Below, one piece after another: positions 23,193 through 35,412 of a stretch of DNA of 64,000 nt. A model generated the notes under the pieces. The model saw only the letters and a program-made list of their open reading frames with translations. It had not been told where the DNA came from and did no database searches. Positions within the stretch are counted from its first letter, which is position 1. The number at the start of each line of letters is the position of its first letter. The translations under genes and the position numbers were made by a program. The DNA is from Prunus persica (taxonomy: Eukaryota > Streptophyta > Magnoliopsida > Rosales > Rosaceae). The stretch lies in assembly GCF_000346465.2 (NCBI RefSeq), contig NC_034015.1:8033302-8097301 (forward strand), read 5' to 3'.

Positions 23193-26063
23193 TGTAACAA
23201 CCCGGTCCTAAAAATAAATTAGTGAATATTAATTTTTGAGAGAAAATACCATTTTACCCCTAAAATATTTTATTAGGATTAAAGTTGACATTTTGATCGA
23301 GAAGGAATTTGGGATTTTCGACAGTACCTTACGTAGAGCACGGCGAGATGAGTCTGTAGACTCGTGATGGGCTCGAATCAGAGTTGTAACGAGAGAGATA
23401 CGATCAAAATACCTTCAGTGGCATAATCGTAATTTTGGAGAAAAGGGTTTTGATAAAAATCAGATTTCTCTCTCTCTCTCTCTCCTCTCTCTCGCGCGCG
23501 CAGCTACAGCCGGCCACGTTTTGGCCGGCCGTTCTCTCTTCCGGCCACCTATGACGACGGGGCCGGTACCAAAATGATCGGGCCGTCGTCCTGTTCCAAC
23601 CCCAGCCAGCTCTCGCCGCCAGCCGTCGCGGTTTCGCTGGGAAATGGAGAAGAAGCGGCCGGTGTCGTCCGAACTTCTCCGACGTCGATCTCCCTCCTTC
23701 GGCCACCGATTCCGATGAATGAGGTATGCTTTCTCACCTACTTTTCATGCTCTAGATGCCTGTTAGGTAGGATTCGATCAATTCCTAGCGTAGGTAATTC
23801 GATTTACGAATTGAAATTTGGCCGGTTTTGGGATTGCGATTCTGGCCACTTCCGGTCAGTTTTTGGGGTAGGTCCAAGAACAAAAGTGGCTCCAAATGGG
23901 GTGTTATACCTAGGGTAGGAGTTTGGAGCCGTGGTTTTGAGATTTTTCCGGCGATGCGCAATCACTTTGGGCACCCAGCGCTGCCGGCGCGTGTACGAGG
24001 GTGGTGAAGTTGCAATTTGTCTCGATAAGATCCTTAGGTTTTCACAAGTGCGTAGGATTTTGCGGATCTCAATTCAGACGTCGTTTGACTATCGAACGGA
24101 TTTTTGCATATGGTGCGTTACCCGGGTTCGATAGGTTCTGACCGTTGGATCGTTTCCCAATTAATATATGTTAATCTAGGCATTTCTAGGATTGCGTAGA
24201 AATTCACGGATCTTGAATCGAAGCCCCGGATGTTCCGATTTAATAATTTAAATTTTATGTTTATAGTAACCGTCAGATCGTGTGATCGTAAGCGATCCGA
24301 CTGTCCGATCTAGACCAAACTTGTAGGATGAGTGTTCTATACCTTATGGAACCTATAGGAACTTTCAAATCAGAATTTGGAGGTTGTGGGCCGCGTGGGC
24401 CCGTTTGACCAAGTTTGGGTAGTTTGACCCCTAGTTGACCGTGAGTATTCCGAGGTAGTTTTGCCTTCCTATGAGAATTATTTTGACCCTAGTGAAAGGT
24501 CTTGAGAGTTGTTGAGCTGTGTTGACTAGGTTGAGATTTTTAGAGTGTTTATTATTATCATAGGAAACTCTTGGACCTTATTTTAAATGAATAGCATGGC
24601 TTTGTGATGGACTTGTTAGGCTTATGAATTTAATGGTTTCTTGAAAATCATTTTTATAATTAATAGTTAAGTTAGCATTTTTGGTAAAGTATTGGTGATG
24701 TGTGGGGTACTTGGGATGTTGTTGATGTTCATACAATATTAGAGTTTAACTTATATATTTAAATACAGGTATAAATGTATGGAAAAAGTTTAGAATGTCA
24801 GTTTGAAGTGCTATACGCACTACCCTAGGTACCTCCTCGGATTTTGATTACATTATAAGTACCACCCTGTGCTTGTTAGGTTCCACATGGCGTAGGTTAT
24901 CAGGCATGCAGACAGATCCCATACGTGGCGTTGGTAATACCGGCGTATGAGGAGATTATGTGACAATATGTTGAGGTCGCACGTGGCATAGGTTATCTGG
25001 CGTGTTGGCAGACCCCATACGTGGCGTTGGTAGTACCGGCGTATGGGGAGATATTGTGATATGATGTTGAGGTCTCGCGTGGCGTAAGATTTTTCGGCGT
25101 TGAGACAGACCCCATATGTGGCATTGGAATTTCCGGCATATGGGGAGACTATATGATTGTTAGGTCCCACGTGGCGTAAGTTATCTGGTGTGCGGACAGA
25201 CCCCATACGTGGCGTTGGTAGTACCGGCGTATGAGGAGATTATGTGATAATATGTTGAGGCCGCACGTGGCATAGGTTATCCGGCGTGTTGACAGACCCC
25301 ATACGTTACGTGGCGTTGGTAGTACCGGCGTATGGGGAGATTATGTGATAATATGTTGAGGTCGCACGTGGCGTAGGTTATCCGGTGTGTTGACAAAACC
25401 CATACGTGGCGTTGGTAGTACCGGCGTATGGGGAGATTATGGGAATAACAGAGAAATGAATAATGGTATTGTATGTGTTTGGAAACGGGTTTTTAGGAAA
25501 GAACTACGTGTGGCTTGATCCCTTGATAAGGGTATGTAGGCAGCCTAGGGTAATGCCTAGGTGCAGCTGCGGGTTAAACTTTACTCATGTTGTGTGATGG
25601 AGATTGGTTCAGACCTTCTTGTTGGTCCTGAAATTTAGGTGAAAATGAGATGCCGTCTTGTTAAGAGGTTTAAATTTTGTACGTTTAATATTTGGGAATT
25701 TAGATGATGGAAATCGCATTTTGCGTTCATAAATGTTTTTGAGTTTATACTTGCATTGTTTAGAGTTTGTTAGTGGTTTGTTGCGAATTATTGGAAGGCC
25801 GAAGGCCGATTATGTGAATTGTATGAAATTATATTGTGCGTGCTGCTAGTTGTGGATACAAAATGTGTTTTATGGAGGTTGAAATTTTGGACAATGTTCA
25901 ATTTACAGGGGAGACTGTCAAAATTTCGGCAGAAAGTCTCGTACCCTTATTCCTTTTCGGGAAAAGGGATATAGTTTTAGAAGTGGGCCCTACATCGGGG
26001 TGATGTCGGGAATTTCCACAAGATTCGTCTCGGGTTTCAAAAAATTCGGGGCAGGTCCTGTCA
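23193..26063 (+). mobile_element. Solo LTR 1 inside the LINE
   Basis: It begins TGTAACAACCC, ends CCTGTCA, and is flanked by CGCAT (23188-23192, 26064-26068), so it is a TG...CA LTR with a 5-bp target duplication. At 2871 bp it is long for an LTR. No internal retroviral-type region is present, so it is a solo LTR left by recombination. It contains a short TC tract (23466-23500), a 95-105-bp tandem array (24886-25445) and no protein-coding region. It is related to solo LTR 2 in opposite orientation but well diverged. Confidence 0.9.
24886..25445 (+). repeat. Tandem array in solo LTR 1 (CACGTGGCGTAGG units)
   Basis: There are about six units of 95-105 bp, each with CACGTGGCGTAGGTTATC, CAGACCCCATACGTGGCGTT and TACCGGCGTATGGGGAGATT. 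CACGTGGC is a strong G-box/ABRE-like core for bZIP and bHLH factors, and ACGTGGC appears twice per unit. The array lies in the LTR, where transcription signals reside. Confidence 0.85.
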
Positions 26064-27293
26064 CGCATGCACAATTTCTAGTAAGATGCCTTCGAACTCG
26101 CTGCTCATTGGAGAGAATTTTCTACTGAAAAACCAACCAAAAGAGGATTTGGAGTTTAGGAGGGATTCGAAGCTTCCATAGAACTCTCCACCAAGGCTTT
26201 AGCCAATCTGCCCCCTGAAAAAGCAAGTTGTAAGCGGACTTTACAGAGAATAACCCATTAGAAGTAGGTTTCTAGATATGACAATCCCCCAATAAGCCCT
26301 GAAAATCAGCTGAACAACAGTAATTTTTTGGACCCATTCCTCTGGAAGAACACTCCTCAAATTCTCCACATCCCACCAGCCGTTCACAAAAAAATCAGAA
26401 ACAAGAGAATTCAAATTGAGATCAGGAGCAAGGTCCACTGTCTACATCAGAGGCACATCACTGATCCATTTATCTCTCCAAAACTTAACCTTATCGCATT
26501 TCCCAAGCCTCCAAATTAATCTTTTGTCAAGCAGCTAAGCCCCAAACATAATCCCTTTCCAGGTAGGAGAACAATTTTGTTTTGGGACTATATTAGACTC
26601 ACAAAAGGACTGGCTCTTAATATATTTCTTTTCAAAAATATGGGCCCACAACCCCTCATCCTTCCTCAATAATCTCCAGCCAACTTTAGCTAGGAGAGCT
26701 TGATTCATATCATGAGTTTTCTTCAAGCCCAAACTGCCCTTACTTTTAGGTTTACACACAAGATCCCACTGGCACAAGTGAATCTTATGCTTCTTCTCAC
26801 TGCCTCCCCAAAAGAAATTGCGATTCACTTTATCCAAATCCTCACAAATGCTCATAGGAAGTTTGGAAGTTTGCATAGCATACACTGGTATAGCTGAAGT
26901 GACAGCATGAATAAGAGTTGCCCTTCCAGCAGCAGAGAGAGTCTTACTTTTCCAAGAAGCCAACCTAGCATGCACTTTGTCCACAAGATTACTATAAGTA
27001 ACCTTAGTCACCCTAGAGTGTAATAGAGGCATCCCTAAGTAATTGCCTAGGTTCGTAGTGAGAGGTGAACCATAGATACAACTAATATTAGCAGCCACCT
27101 CCTTGTTAATATTAGGAGAGCAGTATATAGCAGACTTTTCAAAGTTGACAATCTGACCAGAAGCTTTACAAAAAAGGTCTAGGCACTGCTTCATTATTCT
27201 TGCTTGGTGAGAACTAGCTTCAACAAAAAGAATCAAATCATCGGCAAAAAATAAATGGGAAACAGCAGGCCCAGCTTGAGAAGCTTTCACTGG

Positions 27294-27310
27294 TTTAGGG
27301 TTTAGGGTTA
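27294..27310 (+). repeat. Telomere-like GGTTTAGGGTTTAGGG at an RT deletion junction
   Basis: About two and a half plant telomere units (TTTAGGG) lie exactly where the LINE reverse transcriptase jumps frame and loses its central block. The neighbouring sequence AAACATAAACCC also differs from the expected RT code. Confidence 0.6.
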
Positions 27311-30094
27311 AACATAAACCCTTTTTTTCCCTTAGTATTCCGAAATTTAAACATAATCTCTTGAGCAATTAGGATATTATCTGTAATATGCCTACCAGGA
27401 ACAAAACTTACCTGATGAGGACTGATTAGCTTAGGCAGAATAGGCCTCAACCTAGCAACAATCACTATAGAAATAACTTTATAAAGAGTGCAACATAGGC
27501 TAATAGGGCGAAAATGCATCATAGAAACAGGGTTAGCTAATTTAGGAACTAGAGTGATCAAAGTAGCATTCAAACCTTTGACAATGTGAAGCTCCCTGAA
27601 AGCTTGAACAACCAGATCATAAATATCATTACCACACATATTCCATGGATTTTGGTAGAAACAGGCAGGAAACCCATCCACTCCAGGGGCTTTGAGACCA
27701 CCTATATTGAAGAGACTTTTCTTGACTTCACTGATATCAACCCGAGCCACCAAACCATTCAAATCAACATCATTGATACTGGGAAACAGATTAGGCATGG
27801 AAAGACCACTGTGATCCCTAGGAGTCATAGCGAAAAGGCCAAGAAAATAATTCACAGCAAGCTCTTTTAAACCCTCAGCCTCCTCTACCCACATATCATT
27901 GTCATTTTTCAGCTTTTCAATTATATTTCTTCTTCTTCTAACAATTGTGGTTAGGTGAAAGAACTTAGTATTACGGTCACCTTCTTGGAGCCATTTAACC
28001 CTTGACTTCTGTTGCCAAAATAAGGCCTCTTGCTCCAAAACATCATTATATTCTGCAACAAGAGATTCCTCCAACTTACTGAGCGACCTATTAGGCCTGC
28101 GATACAACACCCTATGAATACCATTGAGCTGAGCTAGAAGCTTCACTTTTCTGTGCTTTAAATGACCAAAAACAGTCAAATTCCACTGTTTAAGAGGTTC
28201 CACCAACCCCCATGATTTATGCAAAGCCGACCCAACCCCTTGTTCCCACTTTGGAGTCACAAAATTTTGAAATTGCTCATGCTTCAACCACATGGCCTGA
28301 AATCTAAAAGGTCTACTGTTAGGACAGGAAACCATTCGAGATTTGAGACACATTTTAATGGGGCAATGATCAGACTTGGTTCTTGGAAGATGCTGAACAA
28401 AAACATCAGCAAAAGATTGCTTCCATTGAGTATTACACACCGCTCTATCCAGTCTTTCAAAGATTCTTTTATTACTCCAAGTAAATTTAAGCCCCGAATA
28501 GCCTAAATCAACCATACTATGGTCATCAAACCACTTCTTAAACCCCTTAAGTCCACATAAATGAGATCCTCCAACCTTATCATCTACATTGAGCATTTCA
28601 TTAAAATCACCTGCCAGGAGCCAAGGCATCTTATGACAGCTAGCCATAAAATCCAAGTATTCCCACAACTTCTCTATTTTAGCATAACAAGGGCTAGCAT
28701 AAACACCAGAAAACAACCAAGGCTGTTGACCATGCCAAGAAACGCAAGCAGAAATAGTTTGATCAGAAGTACCAATTCGATTTTCATTCCAGAGGAGCCA
28801 CATACCACCAGAAAAACCAATAGGATCCATCACCTCAAAACCAGAAAACCCTAAGGATTTGATTACTTTAAGAGCCTTGCTCCCACCAATCCTAGGCTCA
28901 CAGACAAAAAGAAGATCCATATGATGCAAGTGAATTAACTCCATCATATTAAATTTGAACTTTGTGCAGGCTGCACCACGAACATTCCAACACAAAATAT
29001 CCATAAAATAAGATAAAAGATATGGATCACCCAGAGGCTTACCCCACAAATCAAGAGCCAACATTCATACCTCCAGCTGAGTTGAAGGTATGATTAGCAT
29101 CTGTCTCAACCTCTGTGTGAACTTGACCTTCAGAAAGGTCCATCCCTTCCACAGGACCGCAACCATCTGTCATAGCAGAGGCCAGAGAGGCATTATCCAC
29201 CTCAAGCTCCCGCTCCTCTACTTGCTTATTATTCTCATTTGTAATATTTGGTGGTTGATGACCAAATATATAAACACCCTTACCCTTGGCAAGATTTGAC
29301 CCCCTACCCAATCATCCAGTTGATCATTCATAGATTCCCCATGAGAAGCCCTTTTTTCACCAAACACCCATGTACCTTTATTCAAACTCCTAACCAAATT
29401 ATCCCCCTTATCACCCATCATGCTTGAATTAACAGCTGCCCCTTTAGAGCTTAGAGCTACCTTCTTATTTGAGATATCTTGTAAAATAGTTCTAGCCCCA
29501 GCTTTAGGAGTTTTCGATTTAGTCCACACCTTCTCACTTACTCCAGAAGTGGCATGAGCACCAACCTGAGCTTGAGGCAAATAAACACCAACACCACATT
29601 CCACAACGTTATACCTAAAATCATCTCCAACCTTTCTCCGAGCATCAAACCGAGATGCTTGATGTGAAAGAACCCGCCCCGAATTTTTCAAAACCCGAGG
29701 CAAACCCTTTGGAATTCCCGACATCATCCCGATGCCAGGCCCACTTACTAAAGACTGAGACTTCCTGCCGAAATTTCGGCAGAGTCTCCCCTATAAATTG
29801 GATATTTCCCAAAATTACAACCTGCATAAAAACGCATTTAATATTCACAACTGGCAGCATGCACAATATAATTTCATGCCGTCCACATACATGGCCTTCG
29901 GCCTTCCAATAATTCTAAACCAACTACCAAACGATTCAAATACAAATTATGACTAACATTTAGTCTGCGGCTGCACCTAATAACCTTAGGCTGCCTACGT
30001 ACCCTCCTTGAGGGATCAAGCCACACGTAGTTCTTCCATAAAACCCAATTCCACACTTAGGAGATACCTTATTTCATTTCTCTGTATTTCACAT

Positions 30095-30560
30095 AATCTC
30101 CCCATACGCTGGTACAACCAACGCCACGTATGGGGTCTGTCTCAACGCCCGATAACCTACGCCACGCGAGACCTGTACATCATATCACATAACTCCCCAT
30201 ACGCCGGTACAACCAACGCCACGTATGGGGCCTGTCGACACGCCGGATAACCTACGCCACGTGCGACCTCAACATAATATCACATATCTCCCCATACGCC
30301 GGTACAACCAACGCCACGTATGGGGTCTGTCTCAACGCCGGATAACCTACGCCACGCGAGACCTGATCATCATATCACAAATCTCCCCATACGCCGGTAC
30401 AACCAACGCCACGTATGGGGCCTGTCCCAACGCCGGATAACCTACGCCACGTGGGACCTAATCATCATATCACAAATCTCCCCATACGCCGGTACAACCA
30501 ACACCACGTATGGGGCCTGTCCCAACGCCGGATAACCTACGCCACGTGAGACCTAATTTT
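30095..30560 (-). repeat. Tandem array in solo LTR 2
   Basis: There are about five units of 93-95 bp, the same family as in solo LTR 1 but inverted: CCCCATACGCCGGTACAACC, ACGCCACGTATGGGG, CCGGATAACCTACGCCACGT. Copies here are more uniform than in LTR 1. Confidence 0.85.
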
Positions 30561-31720
30561 CACTTGGTGGAACTTGTAGTGTAACCTAAATCCGGGGAGG
30601 TACCTAAGGTAGTGCGTATAGCACTCCAAACTGACATTCTAGACTCTTTTGTACCCTTGTACAAACATATAAAATTTATAATTATATAAATTAATTCTAA
30701 TATTGTGTAACCCTCCACAATAGTCTAGCACCCGATAATCCCCCCTAGAAAGGTGAGATTACTCCGGGAGACTCACGGTCAACCAAGGGTCAAACGGACC
30801 TGCGGAGCCCACGACCTCCAATTTCCGATCCGAAGGTCCCTATGGGTTTTACAAGGTATAGGACACTCGTCCTGCAAGTTTGGTTTAGATCGGACGGTCG
30901 GATCGCTCACGATCGCACGATTTGACGGTTAATATAAAATATAAACTTTAAATTATTATTCGGAACATCCGGGGCTCCGATTCACAATTCGTGAATTCCT
31001 ACACAACCCTAGAATTATCTAGATTAACATATATTAAATTTGGGACCATCCAACGGTCCCAACCTATCGAACCCGGATGATCGCATAGACGCACAATATG
31101 CGATCATCCGTTCGATAGTCAAACGACGTCCGAATTGAGATCAGCGAAATTCTACACACTCGTGACAACCTAAGGATGTCATCGAGACACAGTGCCACTT
31201 TTTCTACAGTTCCCACGCGTCGCCACACGCGCGGGCAGCGTGTGGGTGTCCAAAGCGATAAAGCTTCGCCAGAAAATCTCAAAATCACGGCTCCAAATTC
31301 CTACCCTAGGTATAACACCCTATTTGGAGCCACTTTTGTTCTTGGACCTACCCAAAAACTGACCGGAAGTGGCCGGAATACCCGATCGCAAAACCGGCCG
31401 AATTTCAATTCGAAAATTGAATTGGCTACGCTAAGAATCGATCCAATCCTACCCAACCATCAGCTAGAGCATGCAGAAGGGATGAATTTCCATACCTTGA
31501 TCGCCAGAAATGGCGGCCGGAGGAGGGAGATCGGCGGCTGTGAAGATCGGGCGACGTCCGGGCGAAAATCGCAATTTTCCGGCGGCTGGAGCGGCGGTCG
31601 ATGTCGGGGGAGGGCTGGGTCGTGACGCCGAGGCCGAGCCGGTCCTTTTGGCATCGGTCTCGTCCGCAGCCGCGGCCGGTGGCCGGAGATACGAGGAAAG
31701 AGAGAGAGAGAGAGGCCGAC

Positions 31721-31822
<102 letters not shown>

Positions 31823-34436
31823 ATTTTTATAAAAATCCCATTTCGAAATATTTACGAGTGTGCCACTGGATTTCTTTTGACCATATCTCTCTCGTTACAA
31901 CTCCGATTCGAGCCCACTATGTGTCTATGAACTCGTCTCAGTACGACCTATCCAAAAATATTAGTCACTGCCCCAAAATCTCTCCGGGTTAAGATATGAC
32001 TAAAATGCCCTTAAATAATTAAATAATTTAAATAAGGGTTAAATTTGGGGTCGGGGTGTTACATGATGCATAAGACCATTACTCTGCCCATTCAAAACAT
32101 TAGAGCCATTTTCAGGCCTCCTCCTAAGAGGGACGTTCATCCATGGACCCCGTAGATGCTCCACATCATTGTCAACATTTTCCTTTGCCATAACAGCATT
32201 TGAATCCATTTGTTCCAACCCAGAACCAGCACAAGTTCTCCCATTCTCCTTCGTTGATGGCTTCTCTCTCAAAGTACAGTTCTCACGCTTGTGTCCATAG
32301 AGCCCACAGAGATAACAAATATCTGGCAGACCTTCATATTCAACATTATACCAAGTTTGATTAATTTGGACAAAGGCATCCAAAGGCTTGGTCAAATCAA
32401 GCTCAACACACAACCTAGCAAATTTACCCTTATTTTGACTCGTAGTGAGAGCATCAATCTTAAGAAGCTTACGCAGCAGATTTCCAATTCTTTTAAGAGC
32501 CCAGACATCAAAACACTCTAGTTGGATGGCAGCCACTCGAATCCACACCGCCATTCGGGTTATATGAGCTGTTGCAGGGCAAAAACCAGGACGTCATTTT
32601 TGAAGAGTCAAGTACTGTCCAGCAATAATCCAAGGGCCCTCAGTAAGCACAAAGTTCATATCTTTTCCAAATCAAATTTGACCACAAAATAGTCATTCAC
32701 CAAATCAATCAATTTCCAATCACCCTTAAGACTCCACTTTTGTTGCAAACGGTCACGAAGATAATTGTAGGTATGAGATCTACCCAAAAGCTTGATGATT
32801 AGAGCGTTCTTCCATGGTTGGCAAAGCCTATTCATCACACGATCAGAGAATTGGATGCTTGGTCCTCGATCCCCACGTGAAGTAACCACATCTTCGTTAT
32901 CAGTAAGCTCTTCATAATCTGCCTCCAAGGAGTCAACATCACTACCCACATTCTTGGCCAAATTTACTTGATTCATGAGCTTATCACGAAAGCTTCCAGA
33001 ACCCACAAACTGGGGCACAGGTGCTGGCGGGAGAATTTAAGCAGACGAATCGACCATCGAAACAGGTTCGACTTCGCACACTGAACTGAGTTTCTCCGAC
33101 GATCGTATCCGCTTAGAAAAGCGGGGGAGTTCCATAAAAACCCCAGGCTGTCCTTCAGCCATGGCTCAAATGAGCACAAAGAGCAAAAAAAAAATGGCGG
33201 AGGAACCACCAAATTTGATAGCTCTCAGCTGATGAAACCAGCGAAAAATGGGATCTGTGAAAATTATGGAGCGTGCGTGAGGCGCGTTCAAGAACTGGGC
33301 ATTTTATGATGTTTTTTAATTTTGCGGAGGTGCAATATTGACTAAGTATGAAAAATGGTTTTCGGAATAATCATTTTCTCAAGATAATTTTTGGCGGCTT
33401 TTATTCCTTACACATCAAATAAGAAAACTTGATTTTATGGAATTTTAATATGAAGTATATATTTACTTATGAGCCATCATTTTTAGCCTAAATCGTATTT
33501 TGCACTAAAACCGATTTTTCATATTTTGATTTGGTGGGAATTTGATTTTCTAGTATTTTTATTTGAATCCAAATGTGGGGTACTTCCTTATTTACATTGT
33601 AAACTTAAGTAAATGGAGTAATATAAAAATAAATGAAAGTAAAAGGACAAAGACATTTACTTAAGTGTTGAAAATGGAAATAAGGTATAGAGAAAAAAAA
33701 ATCAGTAATTTTTTTGGTATTTTTTTCCTTTTTTTTCTTTTTTTTATTGCACAAAAATTGGCTACCGTTGGATTGCTGGAAAAAATCTAATCGGAGAGCC
33801 CAGCGCGCGCCACGTGGACGATTAAAAAAAAATTGGATGCAGGGCTGACGTAAGCCTTGCCCTCGGGCCAGCCCAGTCTGCTGGGTCCCACCATCTGCCG
33901 GGGCTTGCTTTTGTTGCTGGAAACCACTTTTTTGCCTAAACACCCCCCCCCCCCCGCCCAGCCCAATGGATGTCCACCTTAGTTGCTTAAAATGCTGATG
34001 GTGATTTATTTGATATACGTAATCATGTTATAGGATCAATAAAAATCTAGCCCGACAGTTTATTGGTATTGGATTATTTATCAATTTTCTTTATTGAAAA
34101 TAAATTATGTTCTGAAGGCTTACGCCCCGCATAGCACGAATAAAAACGCTTTGCCTCTACGCCTCGCCTTTCAAAACATTGATTTGAATACATGTCTGCC
34201 TAGGAAACTTAGTTTAAAAGATGATCCATGCATAAAAAAAATATAGTAAAAGTTGCACCTAGAATGAATCCAGGATTCTAACATCAGAAATATTTAAAAC
34301 ATAACAATTAACACCATTAAAATTACAAAGCGACTAAGTATCAAGATATCCTACAGCAAATAGTGGTCCATTTACATAGCAAAATGTGATAACTGAGCTC
34401 TCTGCATCCCTCTTTAAATGACATAACTTTGCCTAA

Positions 34437-34945
34437 TCAACATCTGAAAATGTGAACTTTCAGTACAATGTCATTTCTCTCGATGAGCTCAAATATACAA
34501 ACATCTCCTTCCATCAAACCATTTTCCGTCACAAATTCACGCCAGCCACCAGAAAGTTCAGCTCCTGATTGTTTAGTATGACCAATCAAATTCACAGCCC
34601 ATGATCTCTCTCTGACCTGAAGAGTCACGGTTTGCTTCCTATTTTTGACGAAACTCCAGGCAAATGTAACTGGTACATGCTGCATAAGATGGATATATGG
34701 AAATGAAACTCTATACAAACCTAGTGAGTATCAGTAAATCATTAACGGAGGTGATTTAGAACTAGTACATAGACAACATATATATAATTATATATATATA
34801 TGTGGCTGAAGAAATTTCACTCACACTATTCCTGAAGAAATTTCAAGAACACAGCAAACTCATACCTGAAATCAGGTCCTATATATGGCTTAGTAGCAGG
34901 ATCATGTTGGAAACAATGGTCGTCATCTCCCGTCTTGGGAATAAC
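34437..34945 (-). CDS. B3 (REM/VRN1-like) gene, last two exons, intact
   Basis: The penultimate exon 34945-34866 encodes VIPKTGDDDHCFQHDPATKP and IGPDFR. The last exon 34710-34437 encodes VSFPYIHLMQHVPVTFAW, QTVTLQVRERSWAVNLIG, GGWREFVTENGLMEGDVCIF and ends KVHIFRC. Using the acceptor before AGTTTC keeps the frame across the 155-bp intron. It is a plant B3 DNA-binding domain of the REM type, nuclear, sequence family known from VRN1. The 5' part of the gene is not adjacent: LRR kinase copy 2 lies upstream on the other strand, and the likely missing exons are at 44621-46100. Whether these exons are still transcribed cannot be told. Confidence 0.75.
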
Positions 34946-35412
34946 CTGGTAAATTTTAAAATAATAATAATAATTGAAAAACAGCAACAAAAGTCCAAAA
35001 ATGAAATACCCAGTAAACCCTATAGAACACTTGTTAATGGTAATTCCCTCTAATTAGCTCTGTTGAGCTATAATTAAAGACAGAAGTACTTTCAACTAGC
35101 TTCAACTAGTAATTCCAGCCAACAGTAACTAGTAACTTGTAACTTGTAATTCCAGCCACATATTGTAGCTTCAACTAGAACTTTCTAATAGCTTCAATTA
35201 AGTTGGTGACTAGTGTTAGCTTGTAAAAATTATCATAGAAAATTCTGCCTAGCTTGTAAAAATCTCCACCAAATGTGCATTATTTTTCAACACTGGGACC
35301 ATCCATAATTATTTTTCAACACTGCAACAAACCCTTTGGCTCTGTAGATAGATAGAAAGATTTCTTCTTGTTATACTTTCATCTATATGAGACTTGGTTT
35401 CTGATTTTCTCC

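Larger units (their letters stand above)
22319..29001 (-). pseudogene. LINE ORF2: endonuclease, reverse transcriptase, RNase H
   Basis: It starts at 29001 with MDILCWNVRGAACTKFKF, an EEP/APE-type endonuclease (CEPRIGG, LLAGDFNEML, KSDHCPI). The reverse transcriptase follows (ITLVPKLANP, FRPISLCCTLYKVIS, FVPGRHITDNI). The central RT block (the AYDR region) is deleted near 27295 and reading resumes in another frame at VSHLFFADDLILF, which contains the catalytic ADD. After the RT thumb and solo LTR 1 come a zf-RVT segment (CDYCKWPIESTLHIL) and a plant-type RNase H (LNIDGSCRG, DAELWGL, EMDSD, RNDVADGLA), ending at 22319. Non-functional because of the deletion and insertion. Confidence 0.9.
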
